This document shows, one piece after another, positions 8,640-19,283 of a DNA stretch of 64,000 nt. The stretch is from Streptomyces sp. 840.1 (lineage in GTDB: Bacteria > Actinomycetota > Actinomycetes > Streptomycetales > Streptomycetaceae): assembly GCF_003751445.1 (NCBI RefSeq), contig NZ_RJUU01000001.1, positions 997,001 to 1,061,000 on the forward strand. Reading direction: 5' to 3'. A program made the translations under genes and the position numbers. Within the stretch, counting starts at the first letter, position 1. Each line of letters starts with the position of its first letter. Under the pieces are notes generated by a model, which did no database searches, was not told the origin of the DNA, and saw nothing but the letters and a program-made list of their open reading frames with translations.

Positions 8640-8831
8640 ATGACCAGGAAGATCGCTGACTGTCGCAAGTATCCGAGCGAGTCGAACTGCTCGCTGACCA
8701 TCTCCGGCGAGGAGGACGAAGTCGTGCGCGCGGCGACCGAGCACGCCGTCTCCGTCCATGAGCACGCCGACGGCCCCGAACTGCGTGAGCAGGTCCGGGC
8801 CATGCTGGAGGACGAGCGGGCCACCGTCTGA
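8640..8831 (+). CDS. DUF1059 family small protein
   Basis: This encodes 63 residues matching the DUF1059 pattern: MTRKIADCRKYP with the early cysteine, a second cysteine in SNCSLTISG, then E-EDEVVRAATEHAVSVHEH near the C-terminus. GGAGG lies five bases before the ATG. The family is small, soluble and of unknown function, with conserved cysteine and histidine residues that might bind a metal. It is the last plus-strand gene before the convergent metB. Confidence 0.88.
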   Translation: MTRKIADCRKYPSESNCSLTISGEEDEVVRAATEHAVSVHEHADGPELREQVRAMLEDERATV

Positions 8832-8927
8832 GACGGGTCCGACGCACCGGGCGGAGCCGGATTACCGGCCCCGCCCCAGGAGCGCTCGCGCCGTGAGGTG
8901 CCGGGCGCCGTCACGTGGACAGAACAC

Positions 8928-8994
8928 CTAGGGCCTCTCGTTTGGATCACGCCGGGCTCGCGGTGTCCGGCCTGATCCAAACGAAAGACCCTAG
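8928..8994. mobile_element. 67-bp deletion derivative of a CTAG-flanked MITE
   Basis: The element begins and ends with CTAG and has inverted ends containing CTCTCGTTTGGATCA on the left and its near-complement TGATCCAAACGAAAGAC on the right. It matches both ends of the 166-bp copy at 21713-21878 read in reverse, but lacks 99 bp between two CCGGC repeats. Its right CTAG provides the TAG stop of metB. It lies in the convergent gap between the DUF1059 gene and metB. Confidence 0.85.
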
Positions 8995-10136
8995 CCGAGC
9001 GCCTGCGTCAGGTCGGCCAGCAGGTCGTCGCCGTTCTCGATGCCGACGGAGAGCCTGACCAGGTCGGCGGGGACCTCCAGGGGCGATCCGGCCGCCGAGG
9101 CGTGCGTCATCCGGCCCGGGTGCTCAAGCAGCGACTCGACGCCACCGAGGGACTCACCGAGTGTGAAGAGCTTCGCCCGGTTGCAGACCTCGACCGCCGC
9201 GCTCTCGCCGCCCGCGACCCGGAAGGACACCATGCCGCCGAACGCCTTCATCTGCTTGGCGGCGACCTCGTGCCCCGGGTGGTCGGGCAGCCCCGGGTAC
9301 AGGACGTGGGTGACCTTGGCGTGCCGGGTCAGCAGGTCGGCCACCTTGGTGGCGTTCTCCGTGTGCCGGTCCATCCGGACTGCGAGGGTCTTGATGCCGC
9401 GCAGCACCAGCCAGGCGTCGAAGGGGCCGGCGACGGCGCCCATCGCGTTCTGGTGGTACGCCAGCTCCTCCGCGAGTTCGGGGTCGTTGACGATCAGCGC
9501 GCCGCCGACGACGTCCGAGTGGCCGCCCATGTACTTGGTGGTGGAGTGCACCACCACATCGGCGCCCAGGGCGAGCGGCTGCTGGAGGTAGGGGCTGGCG
9601 AAGGTGTTGTCGACGACCAGCCGCGCACCCGCCGAGCGGGCGACACCGGCGACGGCCGCGATGTCGGTGATGCCGAGCAGCGGGTTGGAGGGGGTCTCCA
9701 CCCAGATCGCCTTGGTGCGCGGCTGGATGGCGGCCCGGACCGCCGCCACGTCCGAGGTGTCCGCGACCGAGAACTCCACGCCCCAGCGCGAGGCGACCTT
9801 CGCGAACAGCCGGAACGTGCCGCCGTAGGCGTCGTTCGGGATGACCACGTGGTCGCCGGGCGTCAGCAGCGTACGGAGCAGGCAGTCCTCGGCGGCCAGA
9901 CCGGACGCGAAGGCGAGCCCGCGGCGGCCGCCCTCCAGGGCCGCCAGGTTCTCCTCCAGTGCGGTGCGCGTCGGGTTGGCGCTGCGGCTGTACTCGTAGC
10001 CGCCGCGCAGCCCGCCCACGCCGTCCTGCTTGTACGTGGACACCTGATAAATGGGCGGAACAACAGCGCCGGTGAGGGGATCGGCGGTGTTTCCCGCGTG
10101 GATCGCGAGAGTCTCGAAGCTGTGCTGGTCGCTCAT
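8991..10136 (-). CDS. metB: Cystathionine gamma-synthase / gamma-lyase (PLP)
   Basis: The 381-aa protein belongs to the Cys/Met metabolism PLP family. MetB condenses O-succinyl- or O-acetyl-homoserine with cysteine to cystathionine; closely related lyases run the reverse transsulfuration. The PLP lysine lies in STTKYMGGHSD (about residue 200); YSRSANPT near residue 50 and the SLGGVESL and RLSVGIE motifs near the C-terminus are family hallmarks. Sequence alone does not separate synthase from gamma-lyase. The start at MSDQHSFETL is supported by family alignment; no strong ribosome site is seen. The stop TAG belongs to the abutting MITE. Confidence 0.9.
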   Translation of the reverse strand: MSDQHSFETLAIHAGNTADPLTGAVVPPIYQVSTYKQDGVGGLRGGYEYSRSANPTRTALEENLAALEGGRRGLAFASGLAAEDCLLRTLLTPGDHVVIPNDAYGGTFRLFAKVASRWGVEFSVADTSDVAAVRAAIQPRTKAIWVETPSNPLLGITDIAAVAGVARSAGARLVVDNTFASPYLQQPLALGADVVVHSTTKYMGGHSDVVGGALIVNDPELAEELAYHQNAMGAVAGPFDAWLVLRGIKTLAVRMDRHTENATKVADLLTRHAKVTHVLYPGLPDHPGHEVAAKQMKAFGGMVSFRVAGGESAAVEVCNRAKLFTLGESLGGVESLLEHPGRMTHASAAGSPLEVPADLVRLSVGIENGDDLLADLTQALG

Positions 10137-10204
10137 GGGGCCCGAGCGTAGTTCGTCACGAGGGCGCTCACGGAGCACCGGGGCCGTCCGGGGACAATGG
10201 GGGC

Positions 10205-11308
10205 ATGGAGATTCTCTGGTTCCTGCTCGCTCTGTGCCTGCTCGCCGCCGTCGCCGGCCCCTATCTGCGCCGGCGCCGCGGCGGTATCCGGCAGGTGGCG
10301 CCCGGCTCCCCGGACGCCGCGGACCCGGACACCTACGGCTTCGCGCGCCAGGAGGAACTGGACATCCGGATGCCCGGCCCCGACCAGGACCTCATGGACG
10401 TCCTCGATGTCGTCCAGGGCACCCAGGAGTGGCGGGCCGCCTCGCAGCTGCTGTCCGGGACGCCGAAGGAGGGCGAGGTGCGGTGGCAGCGGGTACAGGC
10501 GTTCGCCGGGGCAGCCTCGCTGGAGCTGGCGCAGCGGCCGGGCGAGGGCGGGGCGTGGCTGCGCAAGTGGCGGGCCGAGTCCCCCAAGGACGCGGGCGGC
10601 GCGGCCGTGCACGCCGAGTTCCTGGTCCAGCAGGCCTGGCGTTCCTCCACCGTCGGTACGGACGACTTCCGGATCATCCTGGAGGAGGCCCGGACGGTCG
10701 TCGGCGAGGCGGCCCTGCTGGCCCCGGGCGACCCGGTGCCGTACCTGGTGGAGCTGGCGGCGGCCCGCGGGCTCGGCTACTCCCACGAGGAGTTCGACCA
10801 GCTCTGGGCGAAGATCATCGACCGGGCGCCCGCGCACATGGGCGCACACATCGCGGCGCTGCACTTCTGGTGCGAGAAGTGGCACGGCTCCCGCGAGGAG
10901 GCCGACCGCTTCGCCACCTCGGCCGCGGCCCGCGCCCCGCAGGGCTCCCTGCTGGCCGCGCTGCCGCTGTTCGCCCTGTACGAGCACCTGCCCGAGGTCA
11001 ACCTGGTGCGGGGCTTCTACCGGAGCCAGTCGGTGACCAAGGCGGTCGAGGGCGCCCTGTACGCGGTCCACTCGGCCCGCCCGGACGATCCGATGCTCGC
11101 CCACGTCCGCCACCTGCTGGTGCTGTTCCTGGTCCGGATGGAGCGCTGGTCGGAGGCGATGAACCAGTTCGTCCACATCGACGGGCACGTGGGCGCGCTG
11201 CCGTGGACGGAGAGCTCCGACCCGGCCGCCGAGTACACCGTGTACCGGGCCCTGGCGGTGGCCGGCTACGAGGCGAACGGCGGCAGCCCGGCGACGCTGG
11301 CGAGGTAG
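10205..11308 (+). CDS. Membrane-anchored TPR-like protein of unknown function
   Basis: The 367-aa protein begins with a signal-anchor helix (MEILWFLLALCLLAAVAGPYL) and an arginine stop (RRRRG). The rest is alpha-helical and soluble, rich in Trp, Glu and Ala, with helical hairpins such as DDFRIILEEARTVVGEAALLA and HFWCEKWHGSREEADRFATSAA that suggest a TPR-like solenoid. I recognise no named domain. With only the N-terminus in the membrane, most of the protein could face the cytoplasm. It is followed after 82 bp by a 40-aa membrane peptide that may be co-transcribed. Confidence 0.82.
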   Translation: MEILWFLLALCLLAAVAGPYLRRRRGGIRQVAPGSPDAADPDTYGFARQEELDIRMPGPDQDLMDVLDVVQGTQEWRAASQLLSGTPKEGEVRWQRVQAFAGAASLELAQRPGEGGAWLRKWRAESPKDAGGAAVHAEFLVQQAWRSSTVGTDDFRIILEEARTVVGEAALLAPGDPVPYLVELAAARGLGYSHEEFDQLWAKIIDRAPAHMGAHIAALHFWCEKWHGSREEADRFATSAAARAPQGSLLAALPLFALYEHLPEVNLVRGFYRSQSVTKAVEGALYAVHSARPDDPMLAHVRHLLVLFLVRMERWSEAMNQFVHIDGHVGALPWTESSDPAAEYTVYRALAVAGYEANGGSPATLAR

Positions 11309-11390
11309 GGCCTGCCCGGCACCGGAGGGGTGTGCGACGGTAGGCACCGACACGGCGACGACCGACTGACTGATGGGACCGGTACACCTC

Positions 11391-11513
11391 ATGGCCCGAC
11401 TGATACCCCTGATCCTGATCGGCCTCGGCCTCTACTTCTGGTTCAAGGCCCGCAAGCGGACCGCCGCCTACGTCGAGGACGCGGAGTCCGAGAACGGCAC
11501 GCCGCGCCGCTGA
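11391..11513 (+). CDS. 40-aa single-pass membrane peptide
   Basis: The frame reads MARLIPLILIGLGLYFWFKA, then RKRTAAYVEDAESENGTPRR and a TGA. A short basic start, one 15-residue hydrophobic helix and a charged cytoplasmic tail are typical of small bacterial membrane peptides. Codon third positions are GC-biased like real genes here. No clear ribosome site is visible, and no function is known. It sits between the TPR-like membrane protein and msrA on the same strand. Confidence 0.6.
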   Translation: MARLIPLILIGLGLYFWFKARKRTAAYVEDAESENGTPRR

Positions 11514-11597
11514 CCTGGCCGGCCGGGCCGGAGGCGGAATCCACGGCGGACCCGGTGCGTTGTACGGACAGCACGCCGACCCTTGAGGAGCCCCCGC

Positions 11598-12263
11598 ATG
11601 TTCCTGCACCGCCGTACCCCGCAGCTCCCCACTCCGCAGGAGGCGCTGCGCGGCCGCCCCACCCCCGAATTCACCGTCCCGTCCCGCCACACGGTCCTGG
11701 GCAACCCCCTGCTGGGCCCGTACCCGGACGGCCTGGAAGTCGCGGACTTCGCGATGGGCTGTTTCTGGGGCGCCGAGCGCACGTTCTGGCAGAAGGACGG
11801 CGTCTGGACGACGCTCGTCGGCTACCAGGGCGGCTACACGGAGAACCCCGCCTACGAAGAGGTCTGCTCCGGCCTCACCGGCCACACGGAAGCCGTCCGC
11901 GTCGTCTACGACCCCCGCGTCGTCACCTACCCCGAGCTGCTGAAGCTCTTCTGGGAGTCCCACGACCCCACCCAGGGCTTCCGCCAGGGCAACGACGTCG
12001 GCACCCAGTACCGCTCGGCGGTCTACACCCACTCCCCCGAGCAGGAAGCCGCCGTGCAGGCCTCCCGCGAGGCCTACCAGAAGGTCCTCACCGGCTCCGG
12101 CCACGGCGAGATCACCACGGAGATCCTGCCCGCCGACGGCCGCCCCTTCTGGCCCGCGGAAGCAGCCCACCAGCAGTACCTGGACAAGAACCCGGCCGGC
12201 TACTGCGGCATCGGCGGCACGGGCGTCTCGTGCCCGATCGGGGTGGCCCCGGCCGAGGGGTGA
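11598..12263 (+). CDS. msrA: Peptide methionine-S-sulfoxide reductase
   Basis: MsrA reduces methionine-S-sulfoxide in proteins, restoring oxidised proteins with thioredoxin as donor. The 221 residues contain the catalytic GCFWGAE motif (Cys55), the [13 protein letters not shown] substrate loop and C-terminal cysteines ([12 protein letters not shown]) that act as resolving and recycling thiols. The start at 11598 follows GAGGAG by seven bases. It is a monocistronic or loosely linked gene; MsrB is not in this window. Confidence 0.95.
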   Translation: MFLHRRTPQLPTPQEALRGRPTPEFTVPSRHTVLGNPLLGPYPDGLEVADFAMGCFWGAERTFWQKDGVWTTLVGYQGGYTENPAYEEVCSGLTGHTEAVRVVYDPRVVTYPELLKLFWESHDPTQGFRQGNDVGTQYRSAVYTHSPEQEAAVQASREAYQKVLTGSGHGEITTEILPADGRPFWPAEAAHQQYLDKNPAGYCGIGGTGVSCPIGVAPAEG

Positions 12264-12346
12264 GCGCCCCGGGGCGTTTGCCCTCCTGGCCGCACTCGGC
12301 TCCGGTGGTCGCGATCCGGTCCCCCGCACCTGGCACCATCGGGGTC

Positions 12347-12952
12347 ATGAATGACACGGGTGGGGCCAACGAGGCAGCAGAAACTGGTGTGTTGACCACG
12401 TCGCAGCAGTGGCGTGGCTATCTGGGGCGGTACGACGAGCGGTATCTGAAGAACGTCGCCTCCGACCAGGAGCTTGCTGATCTGTTGGAGGAGAGCGAGC
12501 TGGAGGTACTGGAGGAAGAGGGCCGGCTGGAGAGGTGGCTGGGCGGGGAACCCGCGTCGGAGGAGGCCGTGGTCGCGGCCGAGGAGCGGCTCGGGGTGCG
12601 GTTTCCGCCCAGCCTTCGTGGATTCCTGCTGGCCAGCGACGGGTGGCCGCGCGTGAGCGGGTGGGTGGATCTCGTGTATCCGTGCGGGCGCATCTCCTGG
12701 ATGCGGGACAGCGACGCCGGTGCGAGCCTGATTCCGCTCTACGGCGAGGACGCCGACAACGACGACTTCGCTCAGCTGTTCCGCCGGTCCGTCGAGGTCG
12801 CCGGAGGCGAGGACGTCTGGTTGCTCGACCCCACCGATGTCGGGCCGGACGGCGAGTGGGCCGCGTACCTCTTCACGCCGAAGTACGGCGAACTGGACGA
12901 GTTCACGAGCTTCTCCGCGCTGTTCCACGACGGGTACGAGGACATGGACTAG
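12347..12952 (+). CDS. SMI1/KNR4 family protein
   Basis: The 201-aa soluble acidic protein has the SMI1/KNR4 signature in its centre: EEAVVAAEERLGVRFPPSLRG followed by FLLASDGW (about residues 69-97) and a later WLLDPTDVGPDGEWAAY. In bacteria this superfamily includes immunity proteins against contact-dependent and other polymorphic toxins, though many members are solitary. No toxin gene lies beside it here, so an orphan immunity role is only a possibility. GC content is slightly below its neighbours. Confidence 0.82.
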   Translation: MNDTGGANEAAETGVLTTSQQWRGYLGRYDERYLKNVASDQELADLLEESELEVLEEEGRLERWLGGEPASEEAVVAAEERLGVRFPPSLRGFLLASDGWPRVSGWVDLVYPCGRISWMRDSDAGASLIPLYGEDADNDDFAQLFRRSVEVAGGEDVWLLDPTDVGPDGEWAAYLFTPKYGELDEFTSFSALFHDGYEDMD

Positions 12953-13070
12953 CTGCCGGTCACGGCCGGGGGGCGAACCCTGATCGGACTCGGTGAGGGC
13001 CCGGCGCCGGGTATCCGATGGGGTAATCTCCGCGCGTCAGGACTGCCTGACTGTCCTTTTAAGGGGGGAA

Positions 13071-13634
13071 GTGAAGGCTTCCATAGCGTTGGCGACCAGG
13101 GCAGAACCTGCCGCTTCGGCCGCCGACGGGGCCGAGTTGACCAGTGATACGCCGGCCCGCGCCGCGCTCCGCCCCGTCACCTGGGCCGCAGCACTGCTCC
13201 TTGCCGTTCTGGCCACCGGATGCTCTGACAGTTCGAGCTCTCCCGCCACTCCCCGGCCGTCCCCCTCCGGCACACCGAGCAGCGCCGCGAGTGCTCCGGC
13301 ATCGGCCGAGGTGAGCTCGGAGCCGTCACCGGTGATCAGCCATCTGGGGAAGACCAAGATCGTTACGCTAGGCGATGTCGAGGTCCGTGCGACTCGCAAC
13401 GCGATCGGCTTCAATGTCGCCTGCAACGCCACCAACACCCATGACAGAACTCTCAACATCAGGGTCACCGTCAGCGTGGGAAACGGGACGGACTGGGTGC
13501 GGACCACCAAGTTCAACCTGCCGCGTGTGGCGGCGGGCGGGACGGGCCGGGAGACGACCCTCATAGCCGATCCGGGCGATGGCAATATGCCGGACGACCC
13601 GAAGGTCTACATCGATTCGGTCATGAACTACTGA
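13071..13634 (+). CDS. Putative secreted lipoprotein
   Basis: About 187 residues follow the GTG at 13071, with AAGGGGGG just before it, a tight spacing, so the start is uncertain. A long basic N-terminus precedes a hydrophobic stretch and a lipobox-like LLAVLATGC, giving an exported lipoprotein. A Ser/Pro/Ala-rich linker of about 40 residues follows. The folded domain (KIVTLGDVEVRATRN ... VNVRVTVSVGNG-like beta strands) resembles small FxLYD/DUF4352-type beta-sandwich domains of unknown function. It is transcribed towards gdhA and separated from it by a strong hairpin. Confidence 0.75.
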   Translation: MKASIALATRAEPAASAADGAELTSDTPARAALRPVTWAAALLLAVLATGCSDSSSSPATPRPSPSGTPSSAASAPASAEVSSEPSPVISHLGKTKIVTLGDVEVRATRNAIGFNVACNATNTHDRTLNIRVTVSVGNGTDWVRTTKFNLPRVAAGGTGRETTLIADPGDGNMPDDPKVYIDSVMNY

Positions 13635-13639
13635 CCGGT

Positions 13640-13677
13640 CCGGCACGGGCCAGGGACGCGTCCCTGGCCCGTGCCGG
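13640..13677. terminator. Bidirectional hairpin terminator, lipoprotein / gdhA
   Basis: A perfect 18-bp inverted repeat (CCGGCACGGGCCAGGGAC and its complement) has only two bases between the arms, so at least 16-17 pairs can form around a CGCG loop. It begins six bases after the lipoprotein stop and lies before the convergent gdhA stop. Confidence 0.87.
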
Positions 13678-13693
13678 CAGGCTGGGAACCCGG

Positions 13694-15596
<1,903 letters not shown>

Positions 15597-15717
15597 GGGG
15601 TACCTCCAAGGAAGACGGGACACGGGGCGACCCGGCCCCGGTGACGCGGCCGGGTCGGCGTCCGGCTGCGTCACCCATCCTTCCGGGCGGCCCGCTCCGG
15701 TACGAGGGCCCCCGCCC

Positions 15718-15755
15718 CCCGAACCATGGTGTAGCCGGCTGCACCATGGTTCGGG
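15718..15755. terminator. Hairpin downstream of the DUF1330 gene
   Basis: A perfect 14-bp inverted repeat (CCCGAACCATGGTG and its complement) flanks TAGCCGGCTG, whose core AGCCGGCT is itself self-complementary. It lies three bases beyond the DUF1330 stop codon, which favours a terminator, but the dyad's shape would also suit a dimeric repressor. Confidence 0.7.
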
Positions 15756-15758
15756 CCG

Positions 15759-16100
15759 TTACGCGGCGGCACGCATCGCGGCGGCCGTCGCCCGCGCGTC
15801 GTAGTCCCGGCCGACGCCGTCCACCAGCACCACCTCGCCCGCGATGTTGCGGGCCCGCAGCGGGATCAGCTCCTGGTAGGCGGGCGAGGCGAACCAGGTG
15901 CGGGCCGCCTCGATCGCGGGGAACTCCAGGACGACGAGGGCGCCGCGCCAGTCGCCCTCCATGACCTCGGCCGGGGTGTTGTGGACGAGGAACCGGCCCC
16001 CGTACGGGTCCATCGTCGACTGGATGCGCTCGATGTACTCCAGGACCTCCTCGTTGGGCGGGCCATCGGGGTGCAGGTGCGCGATCGCGTACGCGGTCAT
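15759..16100 (-). CDS. DUF1330 family protein
   Basis: The 113-aa protein has the dimeric alpha/beta ferredoxin-like pattern of DUF1330: MTAYAIAHLHPDG, a helix at EEVLEYIERIQSTMD, the conserved GGRFLVHN, and a later LVVLEFPAIEAARTW. The conserved D/E-rich surface motif EVMEGDWRGA is present. Members are small stress-associated or monooxygenase-like proteins without an established reaction. GGAGGAC precedes the ATG at 16100 by about six bases. A hairpin follows its stop immediately. Confidence 0.88.
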   Translation of the reverse strand: MTAYAIAHLHPDGPPNEEVLEYIERIQSTMDPYGGRFLVHNTPAEVMEGDWRGALVVLEFPAIEAARTWFASPAYQELIPLRARNIAGEVVLVDGVGRDYDARATAAAMRAAA

Positions 16101-16266
16101 GGTCACGTCCTCCGGTCTTCGGGTCTTCCGTCCGCTGGTGCACACCATGCTGCCGGGAGCGGCGGGGAGCGTCGATTACCCGTGAGGTAAGCGGGCGGGC
16201 GGCCGGTACGGGAACCGCCTGTGCGGACCGGGCCCGCCGTGACGGGCAATCGGACATGATGCCGTC

Positions 16267-16908
16267 ATGAAGACTTCACCGGGGCACCACGGCGGCCACG
16301 GGCCGGGCCGGCAGCACTACGGGCTCGCGTCACCGGCCGGAACCACGCTGCTCGGACACGGGCAGCCGAGGCCGCCGCACATACCCGGCCGGACCGGGCG
16401 GTCCGGGTATCGCACGCCGCCGCGGGCCGGGGAGACGCGCCGCTATCTCGCCGTGGGCCTCGACTGCTATCTCTGCCTGGTCACCGCGGGGTTACTGGCC
16501 CGGCCGCACGTGGACTCGGCGCCCCTGCCCGGGGACGTCGTCCTGCTGCTCGGGCCGGTCCTCGTCATCTCGTTCCTCAACCAGGTCGTCCTCACCGCGC
16601 TCGTCGGCGCCGGCGCCGGAAAACTGATCATGGGCATCCGGGTGGTGAGCCTGCCGGACGGCGGCCGCCCGGGGCCGGGCCGGCTCGTACGGCGCTGGCT
16701 GCACGGCCTGTGCTGGCTGCCGCTCCAGCCCTGGTACGGGCTGCGCGCCCACCTCGCCCGCGGGGACGACTCCCCCGGGCCCGCGCCGCGCGGCTGCGAG
16801 GAGGGCGATCCGTACGCGGAGCCGTACGCCGACCCGGCCGGGGTGCGCCAGGTGCGCCGCAGCGATCTGGCCGCGCACCGCCGGGCCGCCGCCGGACGGG
16901 CCGCCTGA
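16267..16908 (+). CDS. RDD-family membrane protein
   Basis: The 213-aa protein starts with a 55-residue Gly/His/Pro-rich region, then an RDD-like domain: AVGLDCYLCLVTAGLLA as the first helix, a second around DVVLLLGPVLVISFLNQVVLTAL, the G-A-G-KLIMGIRVV loop typical of RDD proteins, and a basic C-terminal tail. RDD proteins have been linked to transport or membrane integrity, without a settled function. It is convergent with the following ABC operon across about 40 bp. Confidence 0.8.
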   Translation: MKTSPGHHGGHGPGRQHYGLASPAGTTLLGHGQPRPPHIPGRTGRSGYRTPPRAGETRRYLAVGLDCYLCLVTAGLLARPHVDSAPLPGDVVLLLGPVLVISFLNQVVLTALVGAGAGKLIMGIRVVSLPDGGRPGPGRLVRRWLHGLCWLPLQPWYGLRAHLARGDDSPGPAPRGCEEGDPYAEPYADPAGVRQVRRSDLAAHRRAAAGRAA

Positions 16909-16950
16909 GGCCTGCCGTCCGGCGGTGACCCGCCTGCGGGCGCGGGGTGT

Positions 16951-17634
16951 TCACGCCGCCGCGTTCTCCGTGATGGTGACCTTGCCCTTGCGGATGGTCG
17001 CGAGCCTCGGGGCACGGCGGGCGATCGCGCTGTCGTGGGTGACCATGATGAACGTGAGCCCGTGCTCCTTCCACATGGTCTCCAGCACCTCCATGATCTC
17101 GTCGCGCATGGACTCGTCGAGGTTGCCGGTGGGTTCGTCCGCGAGCAGCACCTTGGGCTGCTTGACCAGGGCCCTGGCTATCGCCACCCGCTGCTGCTGA
17201 CCGCCGGACATCTCGCCGGGCAGATGTCCGAGCCGCTCGCCCAGGCCGACCGAGTCCAGCGCCTCGGCCGCCCGTCTGCGCCGCTCCGACGCCTTGCCGC
17301 CCAGCGGTACGAGGGCCGTCTCGACGTTCTCCTGGGCGGTGAGCGTCGGGATGAGGTTGAAGCTCTGGAAGACGAAGCCGATGTTCTGCGCGCGCACCTT
17401 GGTGAGTCTGGCCTCGCTGAGCTTCGCGAGGTCGACGCCGTCGAGTTCGACGCTGCCGGCCGTGGGGCGGTCCAGGCCGCCGAGCATCTGGAGCAGCGTG
17501 GACTTGCCGCCGCCGGTGGGGCCCTGGATGACGAGGCGGCCGCCGTCCTCGATGGTCAGGTCGACGCCTGCGAGCGCGTGGACGGTCGACTTGCCGCGCG
17601 TGTAGCGCTTGGTGACGCCTTGAAGGGTATACAT
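16951..17634 (-). CDS. MacB/LolD-type ABC transporter ATP-binding protein
   Basis: The 227-aa ATPase has Walker A GPTGGGKST (about residues 36-44), signature MSGGQQQRVAIARALV, Walker B VLLADEPTGNLD and H-loop VTHDSAIA. This spacing and the short length mark the MacB/LolD/FtsE group, which works with FtsX-like permeases by mechanotransmission rather than substrate passage. The permease gene lies 33 bp upstream in the same operon. Confidence 0.93.
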   Translation of the reverse strand: MYTLQGVTKRYTRGKSTVHALAGVDLTIEDGGRLVIQGPTGGGKSTLLQMLGGLDRPTAGSVELDGVDLAKLSEARLTKVRAQNIGFVFQSFNLIPTLTAQENVETALVPLGGKASERRRRAAEALDSVGLGERLGHLPGEMSGGQQQRVAIARALVKQPKVLLADEPTGNLDESMRDEIMEVLETMWKEHGLTFIMVTHDSAIARRAPRLATIRKGKVTITENAAA

Positions 17635-17667
17635 GGGTCAACTCCTGCTGGACGGTGGGCGGACGGA

Positions 17668-19125
17668 CTATTCGACGCGGCGCAGCGCGTCGGCCGGGCG
17701 CAGCCGGGAGGCGCGCCAGCCGCCGAAGGCGCCCGCGATCAGCCCGCCCGCCACGGCCAGGGCGACGGCGATCAGGATGATGGAGACGGAGACGGGCGCG
17801 GTCAGTGCGATGTCGAGGGCCTTGGACGCGCTCTGCCGGCCGGGGCCGCCGCCCATCATCGCGCCGCGCATCCCGCCGCCTCCGCCGCCGCCCGAGGAGC
17901 CGAGCTGGGCGGTGAGGGTGGGGCTGACCGCGGTGACGGCGTACGCGCCGGCCAGGCCGACCGCGATGCCGAGGACGCCGCCCATCAGGCCGTTGACGAG
18001 GGCCTCGCCGACGACCTGGCGGGTGACCCGGCCGCTCTTCCAGCCGAGGGCCTTGAGCGTGCCGAACTCCCGTACCCGGCGGCTGACCGCGGAGGAGGTG
18101 AGCAGGCCGGCCACCAGGAAGGCGGCGATCAGTACGGCGACGGAGAGCCACTTGCCGACGCTGGAGGCCAGGTCGGACGCGGTGGACAGGGAGCCGGAGA
18201 CGGTGTCCGCGAGATCGGCGGAGGTGGTGACGGTGGTGCCCGTGATGTTCTTCTGGATCGTGGACTTGACGCTGTCGATCGCTTGCGAGTCCGTGGCCTT
18301 CACGTAGACCGTGGTGACCTTGTCCTTGGCGTCGGCCAGGGTCTGGGCCTGCTGGAGCGGGACGTAGAGGTTGGCGGCCGCGTCGCCGCTGTCGGCCGCC
18401 GAGACGCCGACGATCGTGAACTTCGTGCCGTGGACGGTCACCGTCTTGCCGACGGCGAGCTTCTTCTCCTTGGCGTAGGCGGCGTCGACGACGGCCACCT
18501 TGCCGTTGGTCTCGGTGGACTTGAACGTGCGTCCCGAGGTGATCTTCGACGAGGTGAGCGGGCCCAGGTCCTGCTTGGTGACGTCGGTGCCGTAGACCGT
18601 GTAGGAGTTGACGTCGAAGGAGGCGCCGCCGCCCTTGACCTCGCCCTGCGGCTGGCCGCCGCCGTAGCCGCCGCGACCGCCCTGGGACGTGCCGCCCTCC
18701 TGCTTGAACTCGCCGCGCCTGAACTGGCCGTCGACCTTCATGACGGTCATGCTCAGGCCGCCGACGGCGTCGGCCACGCCGTCCTGCTTGCCCACCTTGT
18801 CCACCGTGGTGGCGGCCAGCGTCTGGAAGCCCTGGACCATGACCCGGTCCGTGCTCTGGGTCGTGTCGTCGCCGTTCTCCTTGGCGTCGAAGTCGAACCT
18901 GGGCCGCTCCGTGCCCGAACCGGGCGCCGCGGCCGCCTTGGTGACGGTCATGTCGGTGCCGAGCCCGTACAGCGATTCCAGGACCTTGTCCTGGGCCCTG
19001 CTCATGCCCGTGGAGACCGAGCTGACGATGATGACCAGCGCAATGCCGAGGCCGAGCCCCGAGGCGACGACGAGCGCCGCCTTTCTGCGGCGGCGCAGCT
19101 CGCGCCGGAGGTAGGTGAAGAACAT
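17668..19125 (-). CDS. FtsX/MacB-like ABC transporter permease
   Basis: The 485-aa protein has the MacB layout: an N-terminal transmembrane helix (AALVVASGLGLGIALVIIVSS), a 230-residue extracytoplasmic MacB-PCD domain, then three helices in the FtsX domain near the C-terminus (KWLSVAVLIAAFLVAGLLT onward). The outside domain has Gly-rich insertions (GGRGGYGGGQ), and a glycine run followed by methionines (GGGGGGGMRGAMMGGG) sits between the last helices. It forms an exporter or signalling complex with the ATPase downstream; the substrate is unknown. Confidence 0.9.
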   Translation of the reverse strand: MFFTYLRRELRRRRKAALVVASGLGLGIALVIIVSSVSTGMSRAQDKVLESLYGLGTDMTVTKAAAAPGSGTERPRFDFDAKENGDDTTQSTDRVMVQGFQTLAATTVDKVGKQDGVADAVGGLSMTVMKVDGQFRRGEFKQEGGTSQGGRGGYGGGQPQGEVKGGGASFDVNSYTVYGTDVTKQDLGPLTSSKITSGRTFKSTETNGKVAVVDAAYAKEKKLAVGKTVTVHGTKFTIVGVSAADSGDAAANLYVPLQQAQTLADAKDKVTTVYVKATDSQAIDSVKSTIQKNITGTTVTTSADLADTVSGSLSTASDLASSVGKWLSVAVLIAAFLVAGLLTSSAVSRRVREFGTLKALGWKSGRVTRQVVGEALVNGLMGGVLGIAVGLAGAYAVTAVSPTLTAQLGSSGGGGGGGMRGAMMGGGPGRQSASKALDIALTAPVSVSIILIAVALAVAGGLIAGAFGGWRASRLRPADALRRVE

Positions 19126-19201
19126 GGCGCGAGGTTATGGACCGCTTGTGATGGTGGGTTAAGGCCACGATGAGAGACGGATGAGAACGCTCCGCATACG
19201 C

Positions 19202-19251
19202 CGCAGGCGGCGGCACCCGTGATCCGTGGGGATCGGGTGCCGCCGCCTGCG
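19202..19251. terminator. Long hairpin terminator after the L,D-transpeptidase gene
   Basis: A perfect 18-bp stem (CGCAGGCGGCGGCACCCG and its complement) encloses a 14-base loop that can pair further (GATCC/GGATC). It lies between the L,D-transpeptidase stop and the ABC permease start, both on the minus strand, so it probably ends the transpeptidase transcript. Confidence 0.85.
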
Positions 19252-19283
19252 TCGAAGGGGTCGGGGGTGGGCCGGGCGTCCGC

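Noticed and set aside
12347..13634. SMI1/KNR4 and lipoprotein genes as a toxin-immunity module
   Set aside because: No toxin or WXG/RHS gene is nearby, and the lipoprotein has no toxin domain.
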